A stretch of DNA of 64,000 nucleotides from assembly GCA_965262875.1 (NCBI GenBank), contig OZ253569.1, positions 620,001-684,000 of the forward strand. The letters are read 5' to 3'. Within the stretch, counting starts at the first letter, position 1. Every line of letters starts with the position of its first letter. The notes beneath the pieces are model-generated. The model saw only the letters and a program-made list of their open reading frames with translations. It did not search any database and was not told where the DNA came from. A program made the translations under genes and the position numbers. This DNA is from JBALVT01 sp965262875. GTDB taxonomy: Bacteria > Pseudomonadota > Gammaproteobacteria > Pseudomonadales > Halieaceae. Shown here piece after piece: positions 27,013-35,852 of this stretch.

Positions 27013-28367
27013 GGCTCTTCTCCGCTTTGTTGAGTGATTCTAGGTTTTCAAATAGAACATAGATTGATTATCTGGGAGGGATGATTGTCTAATTTTGAGT
27101 TTGAAGTACTCGGTATCCCTGATGCCCCTGGCGCGCTTACGGATCATTCCTATACTGACATTACCAGCCTCTATCCTGGCGCTTGTTAGCTTGTGTTTTG
27201 CATAATTGCAGATGCCGACACAATGTTTTCTGAGCGATTTTGCGAACTTTTTCAGATAGAGCATGTGTGACTGATCTGCTATCAAGCACCAACTTTCCAG
27301 TTGCTCTGCTATCCCCTCAAATGAAGTGGCACTCCACAGATACTGAAGCTGTTCTTTTAAAACGTAGAGCGCATTCAGGTTGCTATTGCTATCCAACAAC
27401 GTTTGCAGCTTGTTACTTTGTTTCTCACTCAACTTATCCGCATTTTTGAGCAACAGATAATGCGTCCCCTTCATCAGTTTTTTACCATTCGGATCGGCCT
27501 TCCTGAACTCAAGCCGGCGCTGATTATGGATAGCTTTGCTGTAATTTTTCATGACGTGAAAACGGTCAAACACAATGTCTGCCAACGGCAAGCACTCCCT
27601 GACAGCCTTTTGATAAGCAGGGCCCATATCCATAGCTACGGCCTTGATTTTACTGGATGTATCCGGGGAGAGATGTTTTAGAAATCTTGCAAACACCTCG
27701 GCAGTTCGACCAGCTTCCACCCAGACCAGATGACCTCCGACCATATCGTAGACCACCGTCATATAGTCATGGCCTTTCGCCCTGGCAACTTCATCGACAC
27801 CAATATATTCCAAGCCAGTCAACTGTGCAGGATCAAGCGCAGGGAGCGTTTCCATCAGGTATGCCTTGTCGATATTCTTTACTGTCTCCCATCGTATCCC
27901 CAAATGCCTGGAGACGGCCTGAATAGACATATGGCGGCATAATCCACTGATCAGTCGGCAAAACCGGTGGGTGAAACGGCACCCTTTATCGACAAAATCA
28001 CACGCCTCAATGCGGCGCTCACCCTTGCTAATAAACACTTGGGCCAGTTCAATGTCGAGCACACATGGATACCCAAAAAGGGGGATATCCTTAACCTGCC
28101 GGCGAATATGCTGGTTGATAGTTCCCTTCTTGCCTGTGGTGGGGTCTATAGTGCTCCTGCGGGCGTCCCGGCTACAGTGAATAACAATCTTGTCACCCTC
28201 TTCGTCCAGTTTAATTTCATTTACACGTTGCCCCGTGAGGTTTAAAATATTCCGTGAGATGTTGATGGTCATATACCTGCCCTATGTAAAGTTGTCATAA
28301 ACCAAACATATCAACAGGTTACTTGATGGTCAGCATCTTTTTTCACTCAACAAAGCGGAGAAGAGCC
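27013..28367. mobile_element. ISL3 type-a element, intact, inserted in IS5-like copy 1
   Basis: A 1355-bp element with ends GGCTCTTCTCCGCTTTGTTG and inverse, flanked by AAAAAAAC at 27005-27012 and 28368-28375. The intact IS5-like copy at 30.9 kb has a single AAAAAAAC at this place, confirming the insertion site. The transposase frame is complete, so this is probably the active member of the family. Confidence 0.95.
27040..28272 (-). CDS. ISL3-family transposase, intact
   Basis: A 410-residue protein. The N-terminal region is followed by a helix-turn-helix (MSIQAVSRHLGIRWETVKNID) and the DDE_Tnp_ISL3 catalytic domain: YIGVDEVARAKGHDYMTVVYD, AVAMDMGPAYQKAVRECLP and a C-terminal NYAKHKLTSARIEAGN with the catalytic Glu. 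It ends in SSLPDNQSMFYLKT. It is antisense to the host IS5-like gene. Confidence 0.93.
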   Translation of the reverse strand: MTINISRNILNLTGQRVNEIKLDEEGDKIVIHCSRDARRSTIDPTTGKKGTINQHIRRQVKDIPLFGYPCVLDIELAQVFISKGERRIEACDFVDKGCRFTHRFCRLISGLCRHMSIQAVSRHLGIRWETVKNIDKAYLMETLPALDPAQLTGLEYIGVDEVARAKGHDYMTVVYDMVGGHLVWVEAGRTAEVFARFLKHLSPDTSSKIKAVAMDMGPAYQKAVRECLPLADIVFDRFHVMKNYSKAIHNQRRLEFRKADPNGKKLMKGTHYLLLKNADKLSEKQSNKLQTLLDSNSNLNALYVLKEQLQYLWSATSFEGIAEQLESWCLIADQSHMLYLKKFAKSLRKHCVGICNYAKHKLTSARIEAGNVSIGMIRKRARGIRDTEYFKLKIRQSSLPDNQSMFYLKT

Positions 28368-29368
28368 AAAAAAACATCACCTTTCCCACCGATGCAAAGT
28401 TGTACCGAAAGATTATTGTTCGTTGCCTGAAATTGGCCAGGAAAGAAGGGATAACACTTCGCCGCAGTTATGCCAAGGAAATTAAGCAAAGAAAACTGGA
28501 ATGTCGTTTTGCGGGACATCCCAGGAACCGTGCCAAGGCCCGCAAAGCCGTTAAGCGGCTAAAGACCATTGCCGGTCGTTTAGTGCGGGAATTGGAGCGT
28601 AAACTGCCACTCGACATTCTGGAAAAGCTGGCAGAGGACTTTGCACTATTCCATCGTGGACTGAACCAGAAGCGAGGGGATACGAACAAGCTGTACAGCT
28701 TGCACGAACCCCATGTCTACTGCATGAGTAAAGGCAAAGAGCATAAGCGCTATGAATTTGGCACCAAGGTTTCTATCACGACAACTCGGGATTCAAAAAT
28801 CATTGTTGGTGCCATGGCCTTTGATACGAACAAATTTGATGGTCATACGCTGCCGGAGGTGCTGTTGCAATTGAAGCGGCTTAACAAACTGAAACCGGCC
28901 GTTGGCTTATGTGATCGGGGTTACAAAGGGAAGAAAAAGATCAATGACACGCGGATCATAATGCCCAGCACAGGTACTCGGGATACGGATAGTGCCTACC
29001 AGGTGCTGATGCGGAAACGTTTTAGAAAGCGGGCTGGCATAGAGCCGGTGATCGGCCACCTGAAGTCGGATCATCGATTGAACAAAAGTTATCTCAAAGG
29101 ATTTGAAGGCGACCAGATTAACGTACTGATGGCAGCCGCGGCGTTTAATTTTAGGAAGTGGATGAGATTGTTTTTATTGGCCCCGAAAACGGCTTCCTTA
29201 TGGAGTCGTTTAACGCAGTTTATTATCAAGCCACGGCATTACGGCGATGCCGTGATGGCCAATTAGTCGACCCTGAAAAACGCTTAACATGTTGATTTTA
29301 TTAGATAATACTGGGTATTTGTGAGATAATTTCGACCAGTTTCAAGCCTATTTGGCACTTAATCCGGT

Positions 29369-30428
29369 GGCGGATTCAAGTCGCTAGTGCAATCGGTGGG
29401 TTGATCCCAAACAGTACTTGGTTGGGGGTTTTAAAGTCCAGACATTTTCTTGGCCGGTTGTTAAGTTTATCAAAGATTCTCTGGACACACTCCGGCGTCA
29501 TATCATCAAAGCTAGATCCTTTCGGGGCGTATTGGCGGATCAGACCATTTGTATTCTCATTCAATCCCCGCTCCCATGAATGGTAAGGGTGCGCGAAGTA
29601 GCTTTCAGCCTGCAGCTGTTGGGCGATAACCTCGTGTAAGGCAAACTCCTTGCCGTTATCATAGGTCAGTGTTTCTACCGGGGCGGCTAAGGGGGAAAGC
29701 GCCCCAAGTATCGCTTCCTTGACGGCCTTCGCCGTTTTATTGGGGGCCAGGGCGATCACTGTGAAACGTGTCTTTCTCTCAACAGCCGTCATCAGTACGG
29801 AGCCACCCAAGAGCCCAATGATAAGGTCCATTTCCCAATCACCAATACGCTTGCGCTCATCAACAATCGCTGGACGCTCGTCGATACTTACCCGGTTCTT
29901 TAGCTGCCCGCGCTTGTCTGGGCTCCCGTAACGCTTCTTACGTTTCTTTTGGCAGCGCAAGTGGGCATGGAGGTCGCCCCCGGCCTTCTTGTCGATCAGA
30001 ATGTACTGATAAATCCATTCTGGACTAACAGATTGCAGGATTGATTTTGCTAGCCAACCGCTGATCTGCTCTGGACTCCATTCCTCCCTCAGTAGCGATT
30101 CAACCCGCTGCCAGGTTATCTCTGTAATACGTGTATGGGTGTGGTGATGCTGCCGTTCAGTGGCAAAACGCTGGGCCTGCTGGGGCCTATAACCACGCAA
30201 GCCCGTATTGCGACCAAGCTCTCTGCTAATTGTCCCAGGGCTTCGTCTAAGCTCTCTGGCTATGGCTTTTTGTGTAAAACCAGCTTTTAAAAATGCTTCA
30301 ATCTGGTATCGTTCGTATTCGGTCAACTGTGTATAGTTCATGTGTAATTTCCTTGGTCGAGAAAATGGCACTGGATTGTACCAGTTGGCCACCTGCTCTA
30401 GAAATTGCACTTATGACTTGAATCTAAG
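29369..30428. mobile_element. IS30-family insertion sequence, complete
   Basis: A 1060-bp element whose ends share GATTCAAGTC and AGTGCAAT in inverted orientation. It is flanked by a 3-bp duplication GGT (29366-29368 and 30429-30431); the uninterrupted IS5-like sequence has one GGT here. The transposase is intact and on the opposite strand to the host element. Confidence 0.9.
29376..30341 (-). CDS. IS30-family transposase
   Basis: From the ATG at 30341 (with AAGGAA upstream) the product is 321 residues. It begins MNYTQLTEYERYQIEAFLKA with a helix-turn-helix (GFTQKAIARELRRSPGTISREL), typical of IS30. The DDE domain has GDWEMDLIIG (Asp), LTYDNGKEFALHE (Asp) and HPYHSWERGLNENTNGLIRQY (Glu). The frame reaches 30410 without a start signal, so the shorter form is preferred. 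Confidence 0.93.
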   Translation of the reverse strand: MNYTQLTEYERYQIEAFLKAGFTQKAIARELRRSPGTISRELGRNTGLRGYRPQQAQRFATERQHHHTHTRITEITWQRVESLLREEWSPEQISGWLAKSILQSVSPEWIYQYILIDKKAGGDLHAHLRCQKKRKKRYGSPDKRGQLKNRVSIDERPAIVDERKRIGDWEMDLIIGLLGGSVLMTAVERKTRFTVIALAPNKTAKAVKEAILGALSPLAAPVETLTYDNGKEFALHEVIAQQLQAESYFAHPYHSWERGLNENTNGLIRQYAPKGSSFDDMTPECVQRIFDKLNNRPRKCLDFKTPNQVLFGINPPIALAT

Positions 30429-30451
30429 GGTCGAAACAAAGGTGGCTCTCG

Positions 30452-31792
30452 ATGAAAGATTCTTCCCCCGATCACCATCAAATGAGTTTTATGGCTGCTG
30501 GGTTGATGGATCAACTCAATCCGAAACACCCTCTGTTACATCTTGCGCGAACCATACCCTGGGACTTTTTTGAATCGGAGTTCGCTCCCTTGTATGCGGC
30601 AACTGGCAGGCCTGCCAAACCCGTACGCTTGATGGTGGGTTTATCTATTCTCAAGCATATGGAAAATGTCAGCGACGAGGTTATCGTGCAACACTGGGTA
30701 CAAAACCCGTATTACCAGGCATTTTGCGGGGAGGTTGAATTCCAGTGGTCATTCCCTTGTGACCCATCCGATCTGGTGTACTTCCGCAAGCGAGTCGGCG
30801 AAAAGGGATTTGAAAAAATATTGGCATCCTCTATCACTATTCATGGTGAGAAAGCGGTCGAAGAGGAAGTCTGTATTGACACCACAGTACAGGAAAAAAA
30901 CATCACCTTTCCCACCGATGCAAAGTTGTACCGAAAGATTATTGTTCGTTGCCTGAAATTGGCCAGGAAAGAAGGGATAACACTTCGCCGCAGTTATGCC
31001 AAGGAAATTAAGCAAAGAAAACTGGAATGTCGTTTTGCGGGACATCCCGGGAACCGTGCCAAGGCCCGCAAAGCCGTTAAGCGGCTAAAGACCATTGCCG
31101 GTCGTTTAGTGCGGGAATTGGAGCGTAAACTGCCACTCGACATTCTGGAAAAGCTGGCAGAGGACTTTGCACTATTCCATCGTGGACTGAACCAGAAGCG
31201 AGGGGATACGAACAAGCTGTACAGCTTGCACGAACCCCATGTCTACTGCATGAGTAAAGGCAAAGAGCATAAGCGCTATGAATTTGGCACCAAGGTTTCT
31301 ATCACGACAACTCGGGATTCAAAAATCATTGTTGGTGCCATGGCCTTTGATACGAACAAATTTGATGGTCATACGCTGCCGGAGGTGCTGTTGCAATTGA
31401 AGCGGCTTAACAAACTGAAACCGGCCGTTGGCTTATGTGATCGGGGTTACAAAGGGAAGAAAAAGATCAATGACACGCGGATCATAATGCCCAGCACAGG
31501 TACTCGGGATACGGATAGTGCCTACCAGGTGCTGATGCGGAAACGTTTTAGAAAGCGGGCTGGCATAGAGCCGGTGATCGGCCACCTGAAGTCGGATCAT
31601 CGATTGAACAAAAGTTATCTCAAAGGATTTGAAGGCGACCAGATTAACGTACTGATGGCTGCTGCTGCGTTTAACTTCAGGAAGTGGATGAGATTGTTTT
31701 TATTGGCCCCGAAAACGGCTTCCTTATGGAGTCGTTTAACGCAGTTTATTATCAAGCCACGGCATTACGGCGATGCCGTGATGGCCAATTAG
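30452..31792 (+). CDS. IS5-like transposase (DUF772 plus DDE domain), intact copy 2
   Basis: A 446-residue transposase. The N-terminal DUF772-type region has RPAKPVRLMVGLSILKHMEN, and PSDLVYFRKRVGEKGFEKIL and the first catalytic Asp in CIDTTVQEKN follow. Later blocks are VGLCDRGYKG (second Asp) and RKRAGIEPVIGHLKSDHRLN (Glu). I place it in the IS5/IS1182 superfamily without choosing between them. The IS30 insertion separates it from the IS leader, so its transcription may be altered. Confidence 0.9.
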   Translation: MKDSSPDHHQMSFMAAGLMDQLNPKHPLLHLARTIPWDFFESEFAPLYAATGRPAKPVRLMVGLSILKHMENVSDEVIVQHWVQNPYYQAFCGEVEFQWSFPCDPSDLVYFRKRVGEKGFEKILASSITIHGEKAVEEEVCIDTTVQEKNITFPTDAKLYRKIIVRCLKLARKEGITLRRSYAKEIKQRKLECRFAGHPGNRAKARKAVKRLKTIAGRLVRELERKLPLDILEKLAEDFALFHRGLNQKRGDTNKLYSLHEPHVYCMSKGKEHKRYEFGTKVSITTTRDSKIIVGAMAFDTNKFDGHTLPEVLLQLKRLNKLKPAVGLCDRGYKGKKKINDTRIIMPSTGTRDTDSAYQVLMRKRFRKRAGIEPVIGHLKSDHRLNKSYLKGFEGDQINVLMAAAAFNFRKWMRLFLLAPKTASLWSRLTQFIIKPRHYGDAVMAN

Positions 31793-31815
31793 GCTTTTTC
31801 AGGGTCGACTAACTA

Positions 31816-32433
31816 ATGTCACAACCAATTGATCCACAGATCGTCGTTTTAGCCAGTGGCAATTCAGGCAAGCTTGCGGAGTTCAGCCGGATGCTTGAAC
31901 CGCTCAACATGGAATTGAAATTTCAATCAGAGTTCCAAACACCAGAAGTACCCGAAGACGGATTAAGCTTTATCGAAAATGCCATCATCAAAGCCAGAGC
32001 TGCCGCGAAGCATACGGGGCATCCTGCGCTGGCAGATGATTCGGGCCTGGAGGTAGACTTCTTGCAAGGCGCACCGGGGATTTACTCGGCACGATTTTCC
32101 GGTACTGGCGGCGGACACGCCGACCGCGACAACAATCTAAAACTGTTATCAGAGCTAGAAGGTGTTCCACAGGATCAGCGCGGCGCCCGTTTTGTGTGTG
32201 CGTTGGTGTACATGCGACACTGGCAAGATCCTACACCGCTGGTTTGTCAGTGCACCTGGGAAGGACGAATCTTAACTGAACCGAGCGGTGAAAACGGTTT
32301 TGGTTACGACCCACTTTTCTTTGTTCCCAAATACAACTGCAGTTCGGCGCAGCTTGATTCGGCTGAGAAAAATCGCATTAGCCATCGCGCTCAAGCCAGC
32401 CAGAAATTGTTGGAGGCCCTGCGGGGGCGCTAA
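31816..32433 (+). CDS. rdgB: XTP/dITP diphosphatase (non-canonical purine NTP pyrophosphatase)
   Basis: Removes dITP, ITP and XTP from nucleotide pools. The 205-residue protein has VLASGNSGKLAEF at the N-terminus, ALADDSGLEVDFLQGAPGIYSARF and ENGFGYDPLFFVP, all RdgB signatures. hemW starts 2 bp after its stop. Its native upstream sequence is replaced by the end of an IS5-like element 6 bp before the ATG. The nearest purine-rich site (AGGG) lies inside the IS terminal repeat. Confidence 0.96.
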   Translation: MSQPIDPQIVVLASGNSGKLAEFSRMLEPLNMELKFQSEFQTPEVPEDGLSFIENAIIKARAAAKHTGHPALADDSGLEVDFLQGAPGIYSARFSGTGGGHADRDNNLKLLSELEGVPQDQRGARFVCALVYMRHWQDPTPLVCQCTWEGRILTEPSGENGFGYDPLFFVPKYNCSSAQLDSAEKNRISHRAQASQKLLEALRGR

Positions 32434-32435
32434 CA

Positions 32436-33611
32436 ATGCGCTTCGAGCAGTTACCTCCGCTAAGTCTTTATATCCATTACCCCTGGTGTGAAAAGAAATG
32501 CCCCTACTGCGATTTTAATTCCCACGAAAGTGTGGAGCGACCCGAAAGGGCTTATGTAGAAGCGCTACTTGAAGACCTGAATCGCGACCTGCACTATGTC
32601 CAGGGGCGTGTTGTGGAAACCCTGTTCATCGGCGGGGGGACACCCAGCCTTGTCGCTCCTGAAAATCTCAAGCTACTGATGGCGGGTATCGCCGACCGAT
32701 TGGACTTATCACCCAATCTGGAAGCCACGATGGAAGCAAATCCCGGTTCAGCTGAATCTGAGAAATTCGAAAGTTTTCATTCTGCGGGGATCAATAGATT
32801 GTCCCTGGGCGTTCAAAGTTTTCAAGATTCACAGTTGGAAAAGCTTGGGCGCATACACAATAGTGATCAGGCTCACGATGCGATAGAACTCGCCAAGAAA
32901 GCAGGCTTTGGGAATTTTAATCTGGACTTAATGCATGGTCTGCCAGGGCAATCCGTCGAAAGTGCCTGTCAAGATATTGAGGCTGCGTTGTCACATCAAC
33001 CAAGCCATCTGTCCTGGTACCAGCTCACCATAGAGCCCAACACAGTCTTTCACAGCAAGCCACCCCGGCTGCCTATAGAAGATACTCTGGCGGACATACA
33101 GCACGGCGGGGAAAAGCTTCTATCGGACGCCGGTTTCAAACAGTACGAGGTCTCCGCCTACCATCAATCCGATTTGACCTGCAGGCACAATCTCAACTAC
33201 TGGAATTTTGGTGACTACCTGGGTATCGGGGCCGGTGCACATGGCAAAGTAACACTCAGCAATGGAGAAATTGTTCGCTACTCAAAACGCAAACAACCTG
33301 GAGAGTACTTGGGCAATAGCGAAACGAGTTTCCATTCTCAAACGCGCGTTCTGCTACCGCAGGATATCCCTGGTGAGTTCATGATGAATGCGCTACGTCT
33401 TACTACGGGCTTTTCTTTTGAACAATTCGAAGCGATGACTGGCTTGCCCATCCAGTCCATTCAAGCCGTACTGGACAAGCTGCTGGATAAAAAACTGTTG
33501 CAACGTGAAGGTGAGCAATTCAACACAACGGAGCTAGGTGCAAACTTTCTCGATTCAGTAACGGCAGATTTTTTAGCCGACCAAGTGCTAGGAGACTCGC
33601 TCGAACATTAG
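32436..33611 (+). CDS. hemW: HemW, radical SAM heme chaperone
   Basis: Heme-binding radical SAM protein formerly annotated as oxygen-independent coproporphyrinogen oxidase. The 391-residue product opens with LYIHYPWCEKKCPYCDFNSH, the CX3CX2C cluster site, then FIGGGTPSL. It lacks the extra N-terminal extension of true HemN. Coupled to rdgB (2-bp gap) and overlapping convergent trmB at the 3' end by 24 bp. Confidence 0.94.
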   Translation: MRFEQLPPLSLYIHYPWCEKKCPYCDFNSHESVERPERAYVEALLEDLNRDLHYVQGRVVETLFIGGGTPSLVAPENLKLLMAGIADRLDLSPNLEATMEANPGSAESEKFESFHSAGINRLSLGVQSFQDSQLEKLGRIHNSDQAHDAIELAKKAGFGNFNLDLMHGLPGQSVESACQDIEAALSHQPSHLSWYQLTIEPNTVFHSKPPRLPIEDTLADIQHGGEKLLSDAGFKQYEVSAYHQSDLTCRHNLNYWNFGDYLGIGAGAHGKVTLSNGEIVRYSKRKQPGEYLGNSETSFHSQTRVLLPQDIPGEFMMNALRLTTGFSFEQFEAMTGLPIQSIQAVLDKLLDKKLLQREGEQFNTTELGANFLDSVTADFLADQVLGDSLEH

Positions 33612-34280
33612 ATCCCAAACACCGTGGCCCAGTCGCTCCCCGCGCTTTTCGAACTTGGTCAGCGGCCGATGTTCAGGTCGCGGCGCGAATTGCTCCCGGC
33701 CATGCAAGTTCTCAAAATCTTTACTGTGCGTTAGTACTTCCATCATCTGCTGAGCATAATTTTCCCAGTCGGTCGCCAGATGTAGCACTCCACCGTGTTT
33801 TATCTTCGGAACCAAATTGGCAACAAAGGCAGATTGAATCAGGCGGCGTTTATTGTGTTTCTTCTTGTACCATGGGTCGGGGAAAAATATCTGTACCGTA
33901 TCTAGCGATTGCCCGGGAATACAATCTCTGAGGATTTCCACGGCGTCGTGGCAATACACTCGAATGTTTTGCAAACCCCGGTCTTCAACATCGTGAAGCA
34001 ATCGCCCTACTCCAGGAGTATGAACTTCGATACCGATAAAATTCTGTTCGGGGGCTGCGGCGGCCATTTCAACAAGCGATTGGCCCATTCCAAATCCAAT
34101 CTCGAGAACCACCGGTGCAGATTTTGCAAATACTACATCAGCGTTTATCTCGTCATCACCGTGCTCCAAACCCCAGCGTTTCAAGCCGCTCTCAAGAGCG
34201 CGCTGTTGACCAAGAGTCATTCGCCCTGTTCTAAGGACAAAGCTTCTGATGGGTTTTCGTTTATTGTCACTTTCTGTCAT
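33588..34280 (-). CDS. trmB: tRNA (guanine-N7-)-methyltransferase
   Basis: Methylates G46 of tRNAs with SAM. The 230-residue protein contains VLEIGFGMGQSLVEMA (SAM site), FIGIEVHTPGVGRLL and the diagnostic FFPDPWYKKKHNKRRLIQ. Located 9 bp downstream of the DUF423 gene on the same strand; its 3' end overlaps hemW. Confidence 0.96.
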   Translation of the reverse strand: MTESDNKRKPIRSFVLRTGRMTLGQQRALESGLKRWGLEHGDDEINADVVFAKSAPVVLEIGFGMGQSLVEMAAAAPEQNFIGIEVHTPGVGRLLHDVEDRGLQNIRVYCHDAVEILRDCIPGQSLDTVQIFFPDPWYKKKHNKRRLIQSAFVANLVPKIKHGGVLHLATDWENYAQQMMEVLTHSKDFENLHGREQFAPRPEHRPLTKFEKRGERLGHGVWDLMFERVS

Positions 34281-34289
34281 AGCGTCGAG

Positions 34290-34667
34290 CTAAGTAAAAA
34301 ATTTCCAGCTCGCCGCGGCCAGACATGCCCAGCCGCCGATGAAAGCCAAACCCCCGAGTGGAGTAACAGCGCCCAGCCAGCGAAGGCCGGTCAGGCTTAA
34401 AATATATAAACTTCCGCTAAAGATAATCAGTCCTACTAAAAACAACCAGCCGCTGGTTTTCAAAAGAACAGTTTGTGGTTGGGAAAGAGCAATAATTCCC
34501 ACCGCAAGCAAAGCGAAGCTGTGATAGAAATGATATTGAACAGCCGTTTCAAAGACGCCCATAGCATATTCGTCAAACCGGTTTTTAAGTGCGTGTGCGC
34601 CAAAGGCCCCAAACATTACGGCGAGCATTGCGCTTGCCGAACCCAGGAAGATAAATAATTTTGCCAT
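34290..34667 (-). CDS. DUF423 small membrane protein
   Basis: A 125-residue inner-membrane protein with about four predicted helices. It carries the family pattern MFGAFGAHALKNRFDEYAMGVFETAVQYHFYHSFALLAVG near the start and LIFSGSLYILSLTGLRWLGAVTPLGGLAFIGGW near the end. The function of DUF423 proteins is not established. Probably co-transcribed with trmB. Confidence 0.85.
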   Translation of the reverse strand: MAKLFIFLGSASAMLAVMFGAFGAHALKNRFDEYAMGVFETAVQYHFYHSFALLAVGIIALSQPQTVLLKTSGWLFLVGLIIFSGSLYILSLTGLRWLGAVTPLGGLAFIGGWACLAAASWKFFT

Positions 34668-34771
34668 TTAGTGCCGCCTTAAGACCGCGGTAGAGCGTAA
34701 AAGCCTTGAACGTAGTTTAAACCGGCGCTTCACAAACAATCCGGCCCCCGAGGGCGCCGAATGGGGAAGTT

Positions 34772-35626
34772 CTAAGCGGCGATTGCGACCCGTAGTTTCT
34801 TCATCGCATTTTGTTCCAACTGGCGAATTCGCTCGGCAGATACGCCGTATTCAGCCGCCAATTCATGCAGGGTCGACTTCTCGTGGGCCAACCAACGCTG
34901 GGCGAGAATATTGCGGCTTCTTTCGTCCAAATCAGCCAGTGCAGCGTGTAACTGACCTTCACTATTTTGCTGCCAGTCGGAAGACTCTAAAAGTTCCGCA
35001 GGATCAGCGGCGTTGTCCTCCAGGAAATACTGGGGGGCATGCCAGCTATCTTCATCGTCAGAATCAACTGGGCTATCGAATGCAACGTCTCGGCTGGTAA
35101 GCCGGCTTTCCATCCTGTGCACTTCTTTGACATCAACGCCCAGATCATTTGCGACTGCCTGAGCTTCTTCAGCGCTCAACCAGGACAATGTTTTCTTCGC
35201 CCCTCGAAGATTGAAGAACAGCTTTCGCTGGGCTTTGGTGGTCGCAACCTTGACGATACGCCAGTTGCGAAGCACATACTCATGCATTTCCGCCTTTATC
35301 CAGTGCACAGCAAACGACACCAAGCGCACACCCTTTTCTGGATTAAAGCGCTTTACCGCTTTCATAAGTCCAACATTGCCTTCCTGAATCAGGTCGGCCT
35401 CTGCAAGGCCGTAGCCTGAATAACTTCTGGCGATATGCACGACGAATCGCAGATGCGACATTACCAGCTCTCGGGCGGCCTCGAGATTTTCGTTGTAATA
35501 CAGATCTTCCCCCAGCTCACGCTCACGTTCGGCGGTCAGCACTGGAATACTACCGACAGCCCGGACATAGGCATTTAGATTGGCTCCAGGAACCATCTGA
35601 TCGATTGGTAGTAGGCTATTACTCAT
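34772..35626 (-). CDS. rpoH: RNA polymerase heat-shock sigma factor RpoH (sigma-32)
   Basis: Directs transcription of chaperone and protease genes on heat stress. The 284-residue protein has sigma region 2 (LVMSHLRFVVHIARSYSGYGL, EADLIQEGNVGLMKAVKRFNP), the RpoH box region (QRKLFFNLRGAKKTLSW) and region 4 (LHELAAEYGVSAERIRQLEQNAMKKLR). The ATG at 35626 follows AAGGAG; the longer frame to 35644 would start inside that site. Transcribed after ftsX on the same strand. A perfect CIRCE operator lies 27 bp upstream of the start. Confidence 0.97.
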   Translation of the reverse strand: MSNSLLPIDQMVPGANLNAYVRAVGSIPVLTAERERELGEDLYYNENLEAARELVMSHLRFVVHIARSYSGYGLAEADLIQEGNVGLMKAVKRFNPEKGVRLVSFAVHWIKAEMHEYVLRNWRIVKVATTKAQRKLFFNLRGAKKTLSWLSAEEAQAVANDLGVDVKEVHRMESRLTSRDVAFDSPVDSDDEDSWHAPQYFLEDNAADPAELLESSDWQQNSEGQLHAALADLDERSRNILAQRWLAHEKSTLHELAAEYGVSAERIRQLEQNAMKKLRVAIAA

Positions 35627-35653
35627 GTTTTTCTCCTTGTTCATTGGGCAATA

Positions 35654-35680
35654 TTAGCACTCTTTAGGTTAGAGTGCTAA
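35654..35680. promoter_or_regulatory. CIRCE element (HrcA operator) upstream of rpoH
   Basis: TTAGCACTC (35654-35662), a 9-bp spacer and GAGTGCTAA (35672-35680) match the CIRCE consensus at all 18 arm positions. CIRCE is the binding site of the repressor HrcA, usually found before groESL or dnaKJ. Its position just before the rpoH ribosome-binding site predicts HrcA repression of the sigma factor. hrcA itself is not in this window. Confidence 0.93.
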
Positions 35681-35852
35681 TTTCGGGAAAGTTCCATTAT
35701 GGGGGCCAACCGGAAAAATAATTTATTTAAAACAACGTATTAGCGATTTTTCTTAATAAGAAATCGTACTTTGCTTATGCCATCAAACCCTGTGCGGCTT
35801 GGCCAGTATCGCAATACTGCCAGCCTCAAACGGGCCATGTAGCCGACACGAC

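Larger units (their letters stand above)
25067..29265. mobile_element. IS5-like element copy 1, interrupted by two ISL3 elements and truncated at its right end
   Basis: Made of three segments (25067-25123, 26497-27012 and 28376-29265) that join into one IS5-like element starting GTCGACCCTGAAAAACGC. An ISL3 copy entered the leader (8-bp duplication GTATTTGT) and another entered the transposase gene (8-bp duplication AAAAAAAC). The last 18 bp, including the right terminal repeat, are absent. The next IS5-like copy starts immediately after AATTA. Confidence 0.88.
26563..29266 (+). pseudogene. IS5-like transposase split by an ISL3 insertion
   Basis: Codons from 26563 to 27012 match the N-terminal third of the intact copy at 30452-31792, up to the codons for TTVQEKN. 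After the ISL3 insert, reading resumes at 28376 and continues to the normal C-terminus (DAVMAN). Its stop TAG is completed by the first G of the next IS. Removing the ISL3 and one 8-bp duplication would restore the frame, so the insertion alone inactivated it. Confidence 0.9.
29266..31809. mobile_element. IS5-like element copy 2, interrupted by IS30
   Basis: Runs from GTCGACCCTGAAAAACGC (29266) to the inverted end CTTTTTCAGGGTCGAC (31809). An IS30-family element sits in its leader between 29369 and 30428, but the transposase gene is whole. Its right end is 6 bp upstream of the rdgB start codon. It follows copy 1 directly in the same orientation. Confidence 0.9.

Noticed and set aside
26500..29266. 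Two separate small IS genes on either side of the ISL3 insert
   Set aside because: They join exactly into one IS5-like transposase when the ISL3 and one AAAAAAAC copy are removed.
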